A stretch of DNA of 64,000 bases from Nitrosospira briensis (GCF_900115125.1 NZ_FOVJ01000001.1:777852-841851), one strand, 5' to 3'; numbered from the stretch's first letter, positions 26,753-35,324 are shown. Notes: generated by a model from the sequence alone, not told the origin. Numbers and translations: made by a program.

Positions 26753-27388
26753 TTAAACCGGTTCCATTGCGCTATCCGTGGCGAACGGTGCAGGGCTCTC
26801 CGAGAGAGAGGGGGAGCACTCCGTGCACCGCAGGACGTCCTCGGCGGCAAGCCGTGCGATATGCGCGGCTTTGCTGTTTTGGGTGACCATGGCAGTCACG
26901 ATCGCCCCCTCGATGATCAGGCCCAATTTCTGGGTGACCACTTCCGAATCCCTGGCCCCGCTTTCCACGACCAACGCCTTCAAGCGATCGATAATCTGGT
27001 CCCGGTACGCCCCCGCCACATCCTTTACCCAGCGGCTATCCTTTTCATGCTCCGCCACGGCATTGATGAATACACAGCCGAAGAAGTCTTCCTTCTCGAA
27101 CCATTTCTCCAGCAGGTCGAACAGGGCCAGGATGCGTTCCCTGACGGAGCACTCCAGATTCGGCAGATCCAGGTCGAACCAGTGAAACCACATGTTCGCT
27201 TCCGTATCGAACACCGCCTTGAGCAGATTTTCTTTCGAGCCGTAGTGCTTGTAGAGACTGCCCCGCGCCACGCCTGCTTCCTCCAGAATCCGTGTAATGC
27301 CCGTCGCGTGGATCCCGGCCCGGCAGAACAAGCGGCGCGCGGCCAACAGCAACTTTTCTTGAGTCGATTTGCGATTTTCCTTTGCCAA
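26753..27388 (-). CDS. TetR-family transcriptional regulator
   Basis: A 211-residue regulator. The N-terminal HTH is classical TetR (KLLLAARRLFCRAGIHATGI then ILEEAGVARGSLYKHYGSKENLL). The C-terminal domain resembles the AcrR/YxaF/LmrA-type fold (AYRDQIIDRLKAL). The start is probably TTG 27388, placed 6 nt after GGAGG; the upstream TTG 27403 would put that site inside the gene. A near-perfect 20-bp palindrome at 27511-27530 is its likely operator, giving autoregulation of the tetR-membrane protein-MBL operon. The ligand is unknown. Confidence 0.88.
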   Translation of the reverse strand: MAKENRKSTQEKLLLAARRLFCRAGIHATGITRILEEAGVARGSLYKHYGSKENLLKAVFDTEANMWFHWFDLDLPNLECSVRERILALFDLLEKWFEKEDFFGCVFINAVAEHEKDSRWVKDVAGAYRDQIIDRLKALVVESGARDSEVVTQKLGLIIEGAIVTAMVTQNSKAAHIARLAAEDVLRCTECSPSLSESPAPFATDSAMEPV

Positions 27389-27510
27389 CCTATTCCTCCA
27401 CAATCTGCATTGACAGGCGCGGCTTTGCCCCGCTCGTGGGAGCTATGTGCCGCCAATTGTTTCCAGGTCCTTTTTGCGATCCTGCCAGGTGCATTAAAGA
27501 GGGCATCAAT

Positions 27511-27530
27511 AATAGACCGATCAGTCTATT
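27511..27530. promoter_or_regulatory. TetR-type operator palindrome
   Basis: AATAGACCGATCAGTCTATT is palindromic except for one central base pair. It matches the TAGACC-N4-GGTCTA type bound by NemR/AcuR-like TetR regulators. It lies about 120 bp upstream of the tetR start codon, and may also control something on the plus strand (see findings). Confidence 0.75.
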
Positions 27531-27718
27531 TTTATTCTACGCCCGGAATAAAGACATTACAAGAGAAATGGAGATGAATCTTTGAATAGGAAATTCCAGT
27601 CGAGGAGAAAGATGCCAAATAGAGAAGAAGAGACTGAATACTTGAAAATGAAGGTATCAGGGGGCTGTCGCTTCATAAGCGAGTGGAAAATGAACCTGGA
27701 TCTTATCCGGCGTTCGTT

Positions 27719-28585
27719 TCAGCCGCTGATCCCTGTCACCGCCGCTATGGCCTTGACCCCCATGCCAGTCGCCACGACCGCCGCAAGAATGGCAAACGCT
27801 TTTTGCAATCCCGGACCCGTGAAGTGATCGCCAAACCAGCCTGCTGCCAGCATTGCTGTCAGCGCACCCCCTGCAAAGGGCAGAGCAATCGACCAATTCA
27901 TGCTTCCGGTCAATGCCGCTGTAAAAGCACCAGCCCCGGACACCAGCGCAATGACCGCGAGGGAAGTGGGCACGATGGCCCGCATGTGAAGAAGGGTAGC
28001 TTTTTGAAGTGCGGGCACAATGATGAAGCCACCTCCCACTCCGAGCATGCCGGAGAGAAAGCCGGCCGCAATCCCGGAGAGCGCGAGCAATCTCGCGCAG
28101 CGAGCGTCCCAGATCAGACGCCCGCTGAAATCGTCGAGTTGGCACGGCGTGGCGGCCGAGGATGCGGTTGGAGCTTTCGCATAATGATTTCCCGACCGTC
28201 TAAACATTTTGATTGCGATATAGCCGAGCACCACGGCGAACAGGAGTCTCAAGGCCGCGTCGGGCATCTGCCGGGCGACGTATATCCCCAGCGGCGAGGT
28301 CAAGGCACCGGTTAACGCTATGAAGCCAGCGGCCCTGTACCTTACCTTCCCCTTTTTCAGCGCCAGCAGTGTGCCAAGGGCGGCGGAAACACTGACGGCA
28401 AGCAGCGCGACGGGCGCGGCCTCCGTCAGCGGCAATTGCAATCCGAAAACAAGCAGCGGAACGGCGATGATGGCGCCGCCTGCTCCGGTCAGCCCGAGTA
28501 TCACGCCGACCAGGGCGCCAAAAAGTGCGGCGACTATTAACACTGTCACCGTACTCAGGTGATGCTGCCCGGGCGTGCAAGCCAT
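27719..28585 (-). CDS. TauE/SafE-family sulfite/sulfonate exporter
   Basis: A ~288-residue integral membrane protein with two repeats of the family motif, LGLTGAGGAIIAVPLL near the start and LGVGGGFIIVPAL in the second half, and about eight membrane helices. The family exports sulfite, thiosulfate or organosulfonates. Two starts are possible: ATG 28585 after GAAGGG, overlapping the sqr end by 31 bp, or GTG 28549 just behind the sqr stop. It is the last gene of the fmdB-pdo-sqr-tauE operon and probably removes the sulfite formed there. Confidence 0.88.
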   Translation of the reverse strand: MACTPGQHHLSTVTVLIVAALFGALVGVILGLTGAGGAIIAVPLLVFGLQLPLTEAAPVALLAVSVSAALGTLLALKKGKVRYRAAGFIALTGALTSPLGIYVARQMPDAALRLLFAVVLGYIAIKMFRRSGNHYAKAPTASSAATPCQLDDFSGRLIWDARCARLLALSGIAAGFLSGMLGVGGGFIIVPALQKATLLHMRAIVPTSLAVIALVSGAGAFTAALTGSMNWSIALPFAGGALTAMLAAGWFGDHFTGPGLQKAFAILAAVVATGMGVKAIAAVTGISG

Positions 28586-29838
28586 TCGCGGCCCTTCAGG
28601 AAGCCGTGCCAGTAAAACCACGGCAGGAACTTTGCCTTGAGCAGCCACGCCAGGTAACGCGGAACGGTCGGATCGAGCCGGAAAGTCGGTAGCAATTTGC
28701 CACCAAACCCGAACTCCGCAAGAATGACCTTGCCCTTTTCGACCGTGAGCGGACATGAGCCATACCCGTCATAGAGCGTTGCCGGGTCCCTTCCTTCCCC
28801 GACAGCCAGGAGATTTTCCGCGACCACGACAATCTGCTTCCTGACGGCAGCGGCGGTCTTCGCATTAGGGGCGGAACACACATCTCCGAGAGAAAAGATG
28901 TTCGCATAGCGGAGGTGCCGCAGCGTCCTGTGGTCGACCTCACACCATCCGGCGGCATCCGCCAATAGGCTTTTACGCACAAAACTCGGTGCCGCCTGGG
29001 GTGGCGAAACGTGCAGCATGTCGAAGGACTTTTCCACCCGTTCGATGCTTCCGTCGGGCTGGCGGATATCAAACCAGGCGACCCTGTTTGGTCCGTCTAC
29101 CTTGACGAGATTGGAGTTGAATACGAGATTTGCGTTATAGCGCTTCACGTACTCCATTAATGGCGGAACGAAGGCTGCCACGCCGAACAGCACGGGCGCC
29201 GCACTGTTGAACTCGACACTGATGTTGTCGAGCATCCCTTTCCGCAACCAATGGTCGCATGACAGGTACATTGCCTTCTGCGGGGCGCCCGCGCACTTGA
29301 TCGGCATGGGCGGCTGGGTGAAAATGGCCTTCCCGTCCTTGAGCCCCTTTACCAGCGACCAGGTATACGAGGCCAGATCAAAAAGATAATTGGAGGTTAC
29401 GCCATTTTCCCCGAGCGTATCCTCCAGCCCCTCGATCTGTTCCCACGCAAGGCGCAGGCCAGGGCACACCACGAGTTGCCTGTAGCCGATAGAACGGCCG
29501 TCTGTCAGATGAACAAGATTCGAGTCCGGATCAAAACCGTTCGCAACGGCCTGGATCCAGGTGGCCTTGGGTGGAATGACGCTGGCCATGGGTTGCACGG
29601 TTTTTGCCACGTCATAAGCGCCTCCTCCCACAAGTGTCCAGGCGGGCTGATAATAATGCCTGTCATTGGGCTCGACGATTGCTATGCGCAGGGAGGGCTG
29701 ACGCCGAAGCAGGCTCGCTGTGACCCCTATGCCTGCCGCGCCTCCTCCGATCACGACGACATCAAAGTGTCCGCTCCAGTTGCATGCGGCGTCGATCGGA
29801 ACTGCGAGTGTTTCGTTGTTTCGGGTACGCTGGTTCAT
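28555..29838 (-). CDS. sqr: Sulfide:quinone oxidoreductase (SQOR type)
   Basis: A 427-residue flavoprotein. The FAD motif is VVVIGGGAAGIG (31-36 core). Two redox cysteines sit in family-typical contexts: C182 in PIKCAGAPQKAMYLSC and C321 in SLGDVCSAPNAKTAAAV. This is the mitochondrial-type SQR signature. A C-terminal amphipathic segment (FLPWFYWHGFLKG) fits monotopic membrane binding. The enzyme oxidises sulfide, passes electrons to quinone and yields persulfide or polysulfide. ATG 29838 follows AAGGAGA. It sits 65 bp after the persulfide dioxygenase and overlaps tauE. Confidence 0.9.
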   Translation of the reverse strand: MNQRTRNNETLAVPIDAACNWSGHFDVVVIGGGAAGIGVTASLLRRQPSLRIAIVEPNDRHYYQPAWTLVGGGAYDVAKTVQPMASVIPPKATWIQAVANGFDPDSNLVHLTDGRSIGYRQLVVCPGLRLAWEQIEGLEDTLGENGVTSNYLFDLASYTWSLVKGLKDGKAIFTQPPMPIKCAGAPQKAMYLSCDHWLRKGMLDNISVEFNSAAPVLFGVAAFVPPLMEYVKRYNANLVFNSNLVKVDGPNRVAWFDIRQPDGSIERVEKSFDMLHVSPPQAAPSFVRKSLLADAAGWCEVDHRTLRHLRYANIFSLGDVCSAPNAKTAAAVRKQIVVVAENLLAVGEGRDPATLYDGYGSCPLTVEKGKVILAEFGFGGKLLPTFRLDPTVPRYLAWLLKAKFLPWFYWHGFLKGREWLARPGSIT

Positions 29839-29903
29839 TTTTCGTTCTCCTTCTTTCATTGTTCCTGCTCGGCCCGCACCCGCGATCATCGCTCTCCAGC
29901 GTT

Positions 29904-30764
29904 TCAGATCACATTCAGTGGTATTTTCAGGTATGAAATCCCGTTATCTTCGGGAGGAGGCATTTGCCCGGCGCGCACGTTCACCTGAATCGACGGAAGC
30001 AGGAGATTGGGCATGTCGAGCGAGGCGTCCCGCGCTTGCCGCATGGCTACGTACTGGTCTTCGCCGATGCCATCTTGCACATGGATATTATGAGCGCGCT
30101 GTTCGCCGACTGTAGTCTCCCATCGGGTGGAGCGGGTTGCGGGAGCATAGTCATGACACAGGAATAGACGCGTTTCCACTGGGTAGGCCAGAAGCCTGCG
30201 TATCGACTGGAACAGGCGGCGGGCATCCCCCCCGGGGAAATCAGCGCGCGCAGTGCCGAGATCGGGCATGAAAAGCGTATCGCCCACAAAAATTGCATCG
30301 TCTATCTGATAAGACAGGTCCGCCGCGGTGTGGCCCGGCGTCAAGATCGCCATCGCGGTCATCCTGCCGATACTGAATGTTTCACCGTCGGCAAAGAGAT
30401 GATCGAAGTGACCGCCATCCGGCGTAAAGTCCGGTCCCAGATTGAAAATCTTTTTGAAAGTCTTCTGAACCTCGGGAATCTCCTTTCCGATAGCCGTTCT
30501 GCCGCCCAGCTTGTTCTTGAGATAGTCCGCGGAGGTGAGGTGATCGGCGTGCGCATGCGTCTCGAGTATCCATTCCGTCTTCAGTCGTTTTTCGCTGATG
30601 AAGGCGATTATTCTGTCTGCTGATGCCATGCGTGTCCTGCCTGATTTCGAGTCGTAATCCAGCACCGGGTCGATAATCGCGCAGCTGCCACCAGGTTCGT
30701 CGTAAATGACGTAACTCACCGTCCATGTGTACGGGTCGAAGAATGCCTCGATATTTGGTTTCAT
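29904..30764 (-). CDS. ETHE1/Blh-like persulfide dioxygenase
   Basis: A 286-residue MBL-fold protein. Metal-binding motif ETHAHADH supplies H70, H72, D74 and H75; LTPGHTAADLSY, GDTLFMPDLGTARADFPGG and LFLCHDYAP complete the ETHE1/Blh pattern. It should oxidise glutathione persulfide to sulfite with non-heme iron. Codons upstream of 30764 continue the frame but lie over the fmdB region; ATG 30764 follows GAAGG. It is cotranscribed with fmdB (29 bp upstream) and sqr. Confidence 0.9.
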   Translation of the reverse strand: MKPNIEAFFDPYTWTVSYVIYDEPGGSCAIIDPVLDYDSKSGRTRMASADRIIAFISEKRLKTEWILETHAHADHLTSADYLKNKLGGRTAIGKEIPEVQKTFKKIFNLGPDFTPDGGHFDHLFADGETFSIGRMTAMAILTPGHTAADLSYQIDDAIFVGDTLFMPDLGTARADFPGGDARRLFQSIRRLLAYPVETRLFLCHDYAPATRSTRWETTVGEQRAHNIHVQDGIGEDQYVAMRQARDASLDMPNLLLPSIQVNVRAGQMPPPEDNGISYLKIPLNVI

Positions 30765-30793
30765 CTGCGGTCTACCTTCTAGACAAGGGGGAG

Positions 30794-31036
30794 TTAAGCC
30801 TGCCCACACCCACACCCTGGTCCGTGCCGATGTTTTGCCAGTTCGGCTTTTGGCTGAAGCGAACGCATTGCTTGATCCCGCCCTCGCGCCATTTCCCCAT
30901 GCATGGCAGGAACAGAAAGAATCAATTTTTCTGTCGAGCTTCCGCATGCCAGGCAATCCGGATTAGGCGTGTGGATTGAATGGCGTACTTCAAATTGAAG
31001 TTTGCACTCCGTACACAAGTAGTCGTAAGTCGGCAT
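30794..31036 (-). CDS. FmdB-family zinc-ribbon protein
   Basis: An 80-residue protein with the FmdB zinc ribbon, MPTYDYLCTECKLQFEV, CxxC at 8-11, then CLACGSSTEKL as the second knuckle. The C-terminus ends in a Cys/His/Gly tail (RHGPGCGCGQA), possibly a metal ligand. FmdB proteins are small putative regulators. ATG 31036 follows GGGA. It heads the sulfur operon fmdB-pdo-sqr-tauE. Confidence 0.88.
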   Translation of the reverse strand: MPTYDYLCTECKLQFEVRHSIHTPNPDCLACGSSTEKLILSVPAMHGEMARGRDQAMRSLQPKAELAKHRHGPGCGCGQA

Positions 31037-31067
31037 TTAGAATTCCCATATCCATTAGAACGTCAAG

Positions 31068-31099
31068 ACGTGGTCACCTCGTGTGGCAAGTGACCACGT
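31068..31099. terminator. 10-bp hairpin between carbonic anhydrase and fmdB
   Basis: ACGTGGTCAC (31068-31077) and GTGACCACGT (31090-31099) form a perfect stem with a 12-nt loop. No T-run follows on either strand. It could attenuate readthrough from the carbonic anhydrase gene into the sulfur operon, or be an operator. Confidence 0.5.
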
Positions 31100-31117
31100 T
31101 CCCGGTTTCTCTTGAGC

Positions 31118-31771
31118 TTAGCTCCAGCGCGCCGGTTGTTTCCCCTGGATCCCGAATTGTGCCGAGGTGACGTCGGTCCTGGCCCGCTTCTCGCCATCTC
31201 TTGTCGGCGCTCTCAACCGACGCGTCTCGACTTCCCAAACCCAACCGCTGATGACTACATCCTTCGGAATGAGCGGATGATTTTTAAATGCTTCTATTGT
31301 CCTCATGCAGGTTTCATCCACGTCATCCATCATTCCGATCCACTTTGCAAAAGCGCCCTTCTCCAGCTTCAATTCGGGCAATGTGGGATCCATTGGAATC
31401 ATGTCGGTGTCGATCCCTTTGTCACGCAACATTTTCTCCAGATCAGTAGCGTTCGCAGACAGCATGCCGCATTGCGTATGCTGCACGATGACGATTTCCG
31501 TCGTCCCGAAAAAATTACAAGTCAGCATTGCCGAGCGGATTGCGTCGTCCGTGACAATTCCTCCGGCATTACGGAAGCAATGCGCATCTCCACCACCTAC
31601 CGGACTGTCTACACGGATACCAAGCGCTTCATCTACCGGCAGACGTTCATCCATACAGGCAAGTACCCACAGCTTCCGGTTATTATGTCCGTCCGGTCCA
31701 TGACGGCGACGTTGTGCCCAGAAATCGTATGCTTCGACGCGTGTGCTCAGCTCCTCTTGGAGAGTTTTCAA
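31118..31771 (-). CDS. Beta-carbonic anhydrase family protein (candidate COS hydrolase)
   Basis: A 217-residue zinc enzyme. Zinc ligands are C39, H98 and C101 (CMDERL and QHTQCG) with the D41-R43 dyad intact. The DERLPVDEALGI and GDAHCFRNAGG segments are the short form of the family that includes carbonyl-sulfide hydrolase; by itself the sequence does not exclude plain CO2 hydration. The sulfur context makes COS hydrolysis worth testing. The start is TTG 31771, 8 nt after GAGGAG. A sigma54-type promoter lies 130 bp upstream, and the divergent gene encodes a sigma54 activator. Confidence 0.88.
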   Translation of the reverse strand: MKTLQEELSTRVEAYDFWAQRRRHGPDGHNNRKLWVLACMDERLPVDEALGIRVDSPVGGGDAHCFRNAGGIVTDDAIRSAMLTCNFFGTTEIVIVQHTQCGMLSANATDLEKMLRDKGIDTDMIPMDPTLPELKLEKGAFAKWIGMMDDVDETCMRTIEAFKNHPLIPKDVVISGWVWEVETRRLRAPTRDGEKRARTDVTSAQFGIQGKQPARWS

Positions 31772-31900
31772 TTTTGAGTCTCCTCGTTAATTGTTTTCAA
31801 TTTAACAACATCCCTAAAGTGAACTACTTTTTCCGGTAGAACTGAAGGGAATTCATAAACGGATATTTAACCCGCACATCGGCGATGCAATAGTACTGCA

Positions 31901-31916
31901 TGCAAATCCCATGCCA
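31901..31916 (-). promoter_or_regulatory. Sigma54 (-24/-12) promoter for the carbonic anhydrase gene
   Basis: On the minus strand the sequence reads TGGCATGGGATTTGCA, matching TGGCACG-N4-TTGCA with one base different and GG-N10-GC spacing exact. Transcription should start near 31890, giving a ~120-nt leader before the TTG at 31771. Confidence 0.8.
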
Positions 31917-31979
31917 GGAAGAACAGAAATAAAAATGCCTTATTTTCAAGCATCTAGCTTTTCATTCTTGTCATCGTAG

Positions 31980-32014
31980 TGAAGCTGTGCTTCAATCAGT
32001 GAAGTTCAACTTCA
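31980..32014. promoter_or_regulatory. Two tandem 15-bp activator-binding palindromes
   Basis: TGAAGCTGTGCTTCA (31980-31994) and TGAAGTTCAACTTCA (32000-32014) share arms TGAAG and CTTCA. Their start-to-start distance is exactly 20 bp, two helical turns. They lie about 97 and 117 bp upstream of the predicted sigma54 transcript start, the usual place for enhancer-binding proteins, and directly before the activator gene. Confidence 0.82.
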
Positions 32015-32031
32015 TACGTAGGCCACAATTC

Positions 32032-33591
32032 ATGAATGACAATCCTCTTTCTGAGTTAACCCCGGATTTTTTTCTGCAAACCTTTATTCTCGAGTTGATG
32101 CATGCGAGCGAACAACAGGGACAAAAACATTGCGAACAGTTGATTGAGCATATAGCCCAAACCGCAGGATGCTTTTTTGAAGAAACTTATCGGGAAAATA
32201 CTCAAAGAAATGAACAACTCGATAATGAAAGCTATACCGAGCTCATCCTCGGCATCAAGAACAATATCGGTGGAAAATTTTCACTGGTTTCCAGTAATCA
32301 GGATTGCATTACCGTTACCAATTCGCGCTGTCCCTTTGGCGAACAGGTTACCAACTTTCCCGAATTATGCAGAATGACTTCCAGCGTATTCGGAGGCATC
32401 GCAGCCAGAAACTTTGGCTATGCCAAAGTTGACATCAAAAAAAGCATAGCTCGCAAGGATGGCAAATGTGATGTATGTATTTACACCAACCCACAGGCAG
32501 CAAAAGGGCAGCGGGGAATGGAATATACCGATACGACGCCGGTCAAGGAAATTAACGATGCCAAGGAGTTGCAGTGTCGAATTGAAACAAGCATGCAAAG
32601 GCTTTGGCAGAAACAGAACAAAAAAATATCGGAGAAGCATCAGCCCCCTGCAATCATCGCAAAATCGCCAATGATGCAGAAAATACTGCAATCAATCGAG
32701 GTTATTGCACCCACTTCGGCAACAGTACTGATTCAGGGCCAAACAGGTGCAGGTAAAGAGTTGATAGCACGCGCCATACATGCGATGAGCGATCGCTCCC
32801 ATAAACCATTCATCGCAATTAATTGTGGCGCAATTCCGGAAAGCCTGATTGAAAGCACGCTGTTTGGACATGAAAAAGGCGCTTTTACAGGAGCCATAGA
32901 AGTACACCAGGGCTATTTCGAGCGGGCGGAAGGCGGTACATTGTTTCTGGATGAAGTCGATTCATTGTCGCCGGCAGCACAAACCAGGTTGCTTCGTGTA
33001 ATCCAGGAAGGAGAATTGGAGAGAGTTGGCGGCAAACAAACATTGGCGGTTGATGTAAGAATCATCTCGGCAACAAATCAAAACCTGGAAGATCTTGTCA
33101 AGCAGGATCGATTTCGCAACGACCTGTACTATCGCATCAATGTAGTCCGTTTAAGTATTCCTCCTCTGGCCGAACGGCCGGAAGATTTGCCTTATCTCGT
33201 GCAATTGATCATGCAGCGCTTGAATAAGCGGTATAACAAGCAGGTCGAATCAGTAAGCCGCGAAGTCATGAAGAAAATCCGGGCTTATCACTGGCCGGGT
33301 AATGTTCGTGAACTGGAAAACATCCTTGAGCGCAGCATCCTGTTTGTCACCGGAAAAGAAATGACTGAACTGGATTTAGAGCTCCCGGCTAAAGCAAAAA
33401 ACAGGGGTGAATGGAAAGACGAAAAAGAACAGGCTCTTACCAAAATTGAAAAATCCTTCCTTGAAACCGCTTTGAAAGAAAACTCCGGAAATATAAAGAG
33501 AGTCTCTGAAAACATGGGAATCACGTCACGCGCGGTTTACGCCAAGCTAAAAAAACACAAAATCGAGTTGGCGGATTTTCGGGTTTCTTGA
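32032..33591 (+). CDS. Sigma54-dependent activator with V4R/MOD1-like sensor domain
   Basis: A 519-residue enhancer-binding protein. Residues ~1-160 are a sensory domain whose end (FGGIAARNFGYAKV) resembles the methanogen-output/V4R fold. Four cysteines, C100, C113, C146 and C149 (CPFG, KCDVC), could bind metal. The AAA domain has Walker A GQTGAGKE (~236-243), the sigma54-contact loop GAFTGA (~283-288) and Walker B LFLDE. A Fis-type HTH ends the protein. ATG 32032 has only a weak ribosome site; a GTG at 31987 is possible. It is divergent from the carbonic anhydrase, with palindromes between. Confidence 0.9.
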   Translation: MNDNPLSELTPDFFLQTFILELMHASEQQGQKHCEQLIEHIAQTAGCFFEETYRENTQRNEQLDNESYTELILGIKNNIGGKFSLVSSNQDCITVTNSRCPFGEQVTNFPELCRMTSSVFGGIAARNFGYAKVDIKKSIARKDGKCDVCIYTNPQAAKGQRGMEYTDTTPVKEINDAKELQCRIETSMQRLWQKQNKKISEKHQPPAIIAKSPMMQKILQSIEVIAPTSATVLIQGQTGAGKELIARAIHAMSDRSHKPFIAINCGAIPESLIESTLFGHEKGAFTGAIEVHQGYFERAEGGTLFLDEVDSLSPAAQTRLLRVIQEGELERVGGKQTLAVDVRIISATNQNLEDLVKQDRFRNDLYYRINVVRLSIPPLAERPEDLPYLVQLIMQRLNKRYNKQVESVSREVMKKIRAYHWPGNVRELENILERSILFVTGKEMTELDLELPAKAKNRGEWKDEKEQALTKIEKSFLETALKENSGNIKRVSENMGITSRAVYAKLKKHKIELADFRVS

Positions 33592-33653
33592 TTGAAAACC
33601 TGGACAACACAGCCCGTTCTTCGCTGTTGTCATAAATCCCCTGATCATGGAAA

Positions 33654-33741
33654 AAAATATTTGGCGCTAGAAGCAGTTTTAAAAGCAAATGAGGCTGTTG
33701 CGGCGCACGACATCTCCAATGGGAAACCTTTTACCGATTCA
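33654..33741. repeat. Dispersed repeat, copy A
   Basis: Shares long identities with copy B at 37057-37158: CTAGAAGCAGTTTT, AAGCAAATGAGGC, ATCTCCAATGG and AAACCTTTTACCGA. Copy A has a GC insertion near its left end and lacks ~13 bp in the middle. It starts about 60 bp after the stop codon of the sigma54 activator. Confidence 0.85.
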
Positions 33742-33788
33742 GGGGTTCAGGGAGTAATGGAACGTAAAACCGGAAGTCGTAGATCGGA

Positions 33789-34543
33789 TCATTTTCGGAT
33801 TTTGTACCCTGTTTTCAGCATTCGCAATGTCCACCACGATACTGCCAGGAAACATGCCATCAGAGTCCCAAGGCTGAGGTAGGGTGAAACATCCGAGGCG
33901 CGAAAGAAGCCGTAGCGAAACCCGTCTACCATGTAGAAAAACGGATTCAGATACGATAATCCCTGCCAAAGTGGAGGCAACGACGGGATCGTATAGAAAA
34001 CCCCCGATAAAAACGTCAGTGGCAGGACGATAAAGTTTTGCAACGCAGCAAGCTGCTCGATTTTTTTTGCCCAGATTCCGCAATGATGCCTAAGGCGACC
34101 AGCAACGCGGTGCTCATCAAGGCAAATGCGAATACCCATGCGAACGAGTACAGGGGAAGTTCAAAAAACCCCAGGGTCACCACGTAAATACCCAGTCCTA
34201 CCACGAGACCGCGAACGACCGATGCCAGTACATAGGCAGTGAATATTTCCTGGTAAGAAAGCGGCGATAACAGCATGAAGATGTGATTGCCCGAGACCGT
34301 CGATTGAATCAGGCTTGATGAGGAGTTGGCGAAAGCGTTCTGCAACATGGCCATTATCACCAGTCCCGGAATTAGAAAAACGGTGTAGGTTACACCGGGA
34401 TATGGCCTGACCCGTTCTTCCAGAGCGTGAGAAAAAATCAACAGATAGAGCAAGGTGGACAGCATGGGCGCAAATACGGTCTGGCACCCAACTTTCCAGA
34501 ACCGTAGCAGTTCCTTGTAGAGCAGTGTAAGAAATCCATTCAT
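33789..34543 (-). pseudogene. Frameshifted ABC-2 permease (YadH-like)
   Basis: The first part (frame from ATG 34543) reads a YadH/NodJ-type permease to GIIAESG. The family sequence then continues in another frame as IWAKKIEQLAALQNFIVLPL, then PFFYMVDGFRYGFF, to the stop at 33789. The shift falls near 34077-34081, next to a run of eight T. Together they make about 250 residues, the full family length with six helices. ATG 34543 overlaps the ATPase stop in an ATGA junction, showing former translational coupling. No functional product is expected unless this is a sequencing error. Confidence 0.85.
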
Positions 34544-35130
34544 ACCGATGCAGATTCCAGACTCTCTGCATCGTGCATGATCTTTACGAACACTTCTTCC
34601 AGATCAGGTTGCAATATCTGCAGTTCCAGGACTTGAGTCTGGGTTGTGCGTAATGTTGCAATCACATTTTCCAGCTGGGAGTATTCCTTGATTGCCAGAA
34701 CCTAGCAGCCCTGATCGTGGCTGATTGCCAGTACCTGTAACGCCGCCGGCAGCGTATCGGGAGATAACCGCAGTCGTATCCGGTGTCCGGAAATGTTGCC
34801 GACGAGATTTCTGACGCTATCGAGCACAACGATACTGCCATTTTTGAGCATCGCCACGCGGTCGCATAAAGCCTCTGCTTCTTCCAGATAATGCGTAGTG
34901 AGCACAATGGTATGACCGGTGCGGTTTAACTGCTTGATGAAGCGCCACAGGGCCTGCCGCAATTCCACATCTACACCTGTGGTGGGTTCATCCAAAACGA
35001 TTACCGGGGGTTTGTGGACCAATGCCTGCTCTACCAGTACGCGCCGCTTCAGCCGCCGGACAACAAACGCATGTTGGTATCGGCCTTGGCGGCAAGGTCG
35101 AGATGGTGGATTATCTCGTCTATCCAGCTG
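34540..35130 (-). pseudogene. Truncated, twice-broken ABC-2 ATPase
   Basis: Reading the minus strand, homology starts at WIDEIIHHLDLAAKADTNM and the signature LLSGG. A one-base loss near 35050 shifts frame before KRRVLVEQALVHKP. The frame then gives IVLDEPTTGVDVELR (Walker B), TTHYLEEAEALCDR (H-loop) and runs into an in-frame TAG at 34702-34704. Past it, sequence of the family type continues (LEEVFVKIMHD) to 34540. The N-terminal third, including Walker A, is missing at a junction near 35130. The gene is dead. Confidence 0.85.
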
Positions 35131-35131
35131 T

Positions 35132-35260
35132 TACTACGCGAATATTTTTCGCGCTGCAATCGGTCCGTTGATTGCACTGCTGCTGCTTAGCCTGCTTGGT
35201 TACAAACTTATGAAATCCGAGCGGGTACAAGTTTGGCGGGCTTCCAGGCGCCGGGGATAA
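35132..35260 (+). pseudogene. C-terminal fragment of an unknown membrane protein
   Basis: Plus-strand frame reads YYANIFRAAIGPLIALLLL, then SLLGYKLMKSERVQVW, and ends RASRRRG. This looks like a final transmembrane helix with a basic cytosolic tail. Its left end abuts the truncated ATPase, so it seems to be what remains of a second gene joined there by deletion. No family is recognised. Confidence 0.4.
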
Positions 35261-35324
35261 TGCGGTATCGAGAACACCCGAAACGCAGGAAGAGTGCTTC
35301 TTTACTTTATTACACTCATGGACC

